From the NCBI GenBank assembly GCA_947631155.1, contig CANRKG010000004.1:1-64000 (forward strand): DNA of 64,000 bases. The letters are read 5' to 3'. This document shows positions 63,287 through 64,000 of this stretch, one piece after another (within the stretch, counting starts at the first letter, position 1; each line of letters starts with the position of its first letter). The stretch comes from an uncultured Bacilli bacterium (lineage in GTDB: Bacteria > Bacillota_I > Bacilli_A > RF39 > UBA660). The position numbers and the translations under genes are program-made. The notes beneath the pieces were generated by a model. That model searched no databases. It was not told the DNA's origin and saw only the letters and a list, made by a program, of their open reading frames with translations.

Positions 63287-64000
63287 AGATATAGAAGAGT
63301 TATTGTCTTTAAATATTGAAGAAGAAAATAAAAAATTGAGAAAAAAGCCTAAAAAGAAAAAAAATAAAATTTTAATATGGATTGGTAGTAGTTGTTGTTT
63401 AGTTGTTGCGGTTTTATTATTTTTATTTTATGGACCTTGGTCTAGCTTTAGAAATTTTTGGATTACTACTGCTATGACTACGATGAATCATAGATATTTA
63501 GCAACAGCTTTATATAGTGATGAAACAATTCAAGAAGTTTTATCTCAAAATTCTATTATTGAACCAGAAGATGTTACTAATCCCAATTTGATAAAATTTA
63601 AAAAATATGGTAAAAGTTCAGGATATAAAAATAAATATGAAGAACAAATTTTAAAACATGACAAAGATGCTGTGTATAAATTAATTAATATTAAGGGAAA
63701 TAATTATAATGGTTATTTAGTAGCAATTTATGATGCTTCTAGAGTATTTGTTGCTACAACTAAATATTTAGGCTCTAAAGGTCAATTGATAACTACTGTT
63801 GCTAAGGATAATAATGCTATTATTGCTATGAATGCAGGAGGATTTTATGATCCAGATTGGAATAGTAATGGTGCTCTTCCACATGGAACAGTTATAAAAA
63901 ATGGAAAAGTAGTGAGTACATATCAACAAGCTGGCATGGGTGGCGGTTTTATTGGCTTTGATAATAATAATAAATTAATTCTTGGTAAAATGACAAAAGA
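63271..64000 (+). CDS. Phosphodiester glycosidase (NAGPA/DUF2233)-like protein, truncated by window end
   Basis: TM then VAKDNNAIIAMNAGGFYDPDWNSNGALPHGTVIKNGKVV; ORF open at 64000, missing from the supplied track. Confidence 0.8.

Overview
AT-rich (low-GC) bacterial chromosome segment, most likely from an uncultured Bacillota/Bacilli lineage (lineage is an inference). It is mostly housekeeping genes (rpsP, khpA, cdsA, rseP, priA, fmt, ligA, gatCAB), followed by cell-envelope genes (LtaS-like, BrkB-like, LCP protein) and a large surface-polysaccharide locus (~39-62.6 kb) with a dTDP-rhamnose pathway, glycosyltransferases, an O-antigen-ligase-like protein and Alg14/Alg13-like proteins. Main discovery candidate: the spore-coat morphogenesis gene cotE is split in two by a 4,698-bp element (about 10191-14888). 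The element encodes a large serine recombinase, a candidate 39-aa accessory ORF, and a DHHW/MBOAT O-acyltransferase cargo operon with its own sigma-A-like promoter. Its two ends carry 17-bp near-perfect inverted repeats next to a shared TCA core. Precise recombination at that core removes a multiple of 3 bp and rebuilds an uninterrupted 182-codon CotE-like ORF. This looks like a skin-type, developmentally excised intervening element in cotE. Second candidate: an overlapping gene pair resembling MurL plus a MurD2-like ligase (P-loop GTKGKST), i.e. an alternative route for putting D-Glu into peptidoglycan. Also present: a decayed IS110 with a structured candidate bridge-RNA region, a PDDEXK/Rpn-like gene whose Shine-Dalgarno is in a perfect hairpin, a degenerate GGDEF receptor, an LCP protein with EGF-like tandem repeats, an RmlC-RmlD fusion, a YdjGHI-like module without an adjacent PspA, and a GtrA-like remnant. 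No tRNA, rRNA or CRISPR array was recognised by eye.
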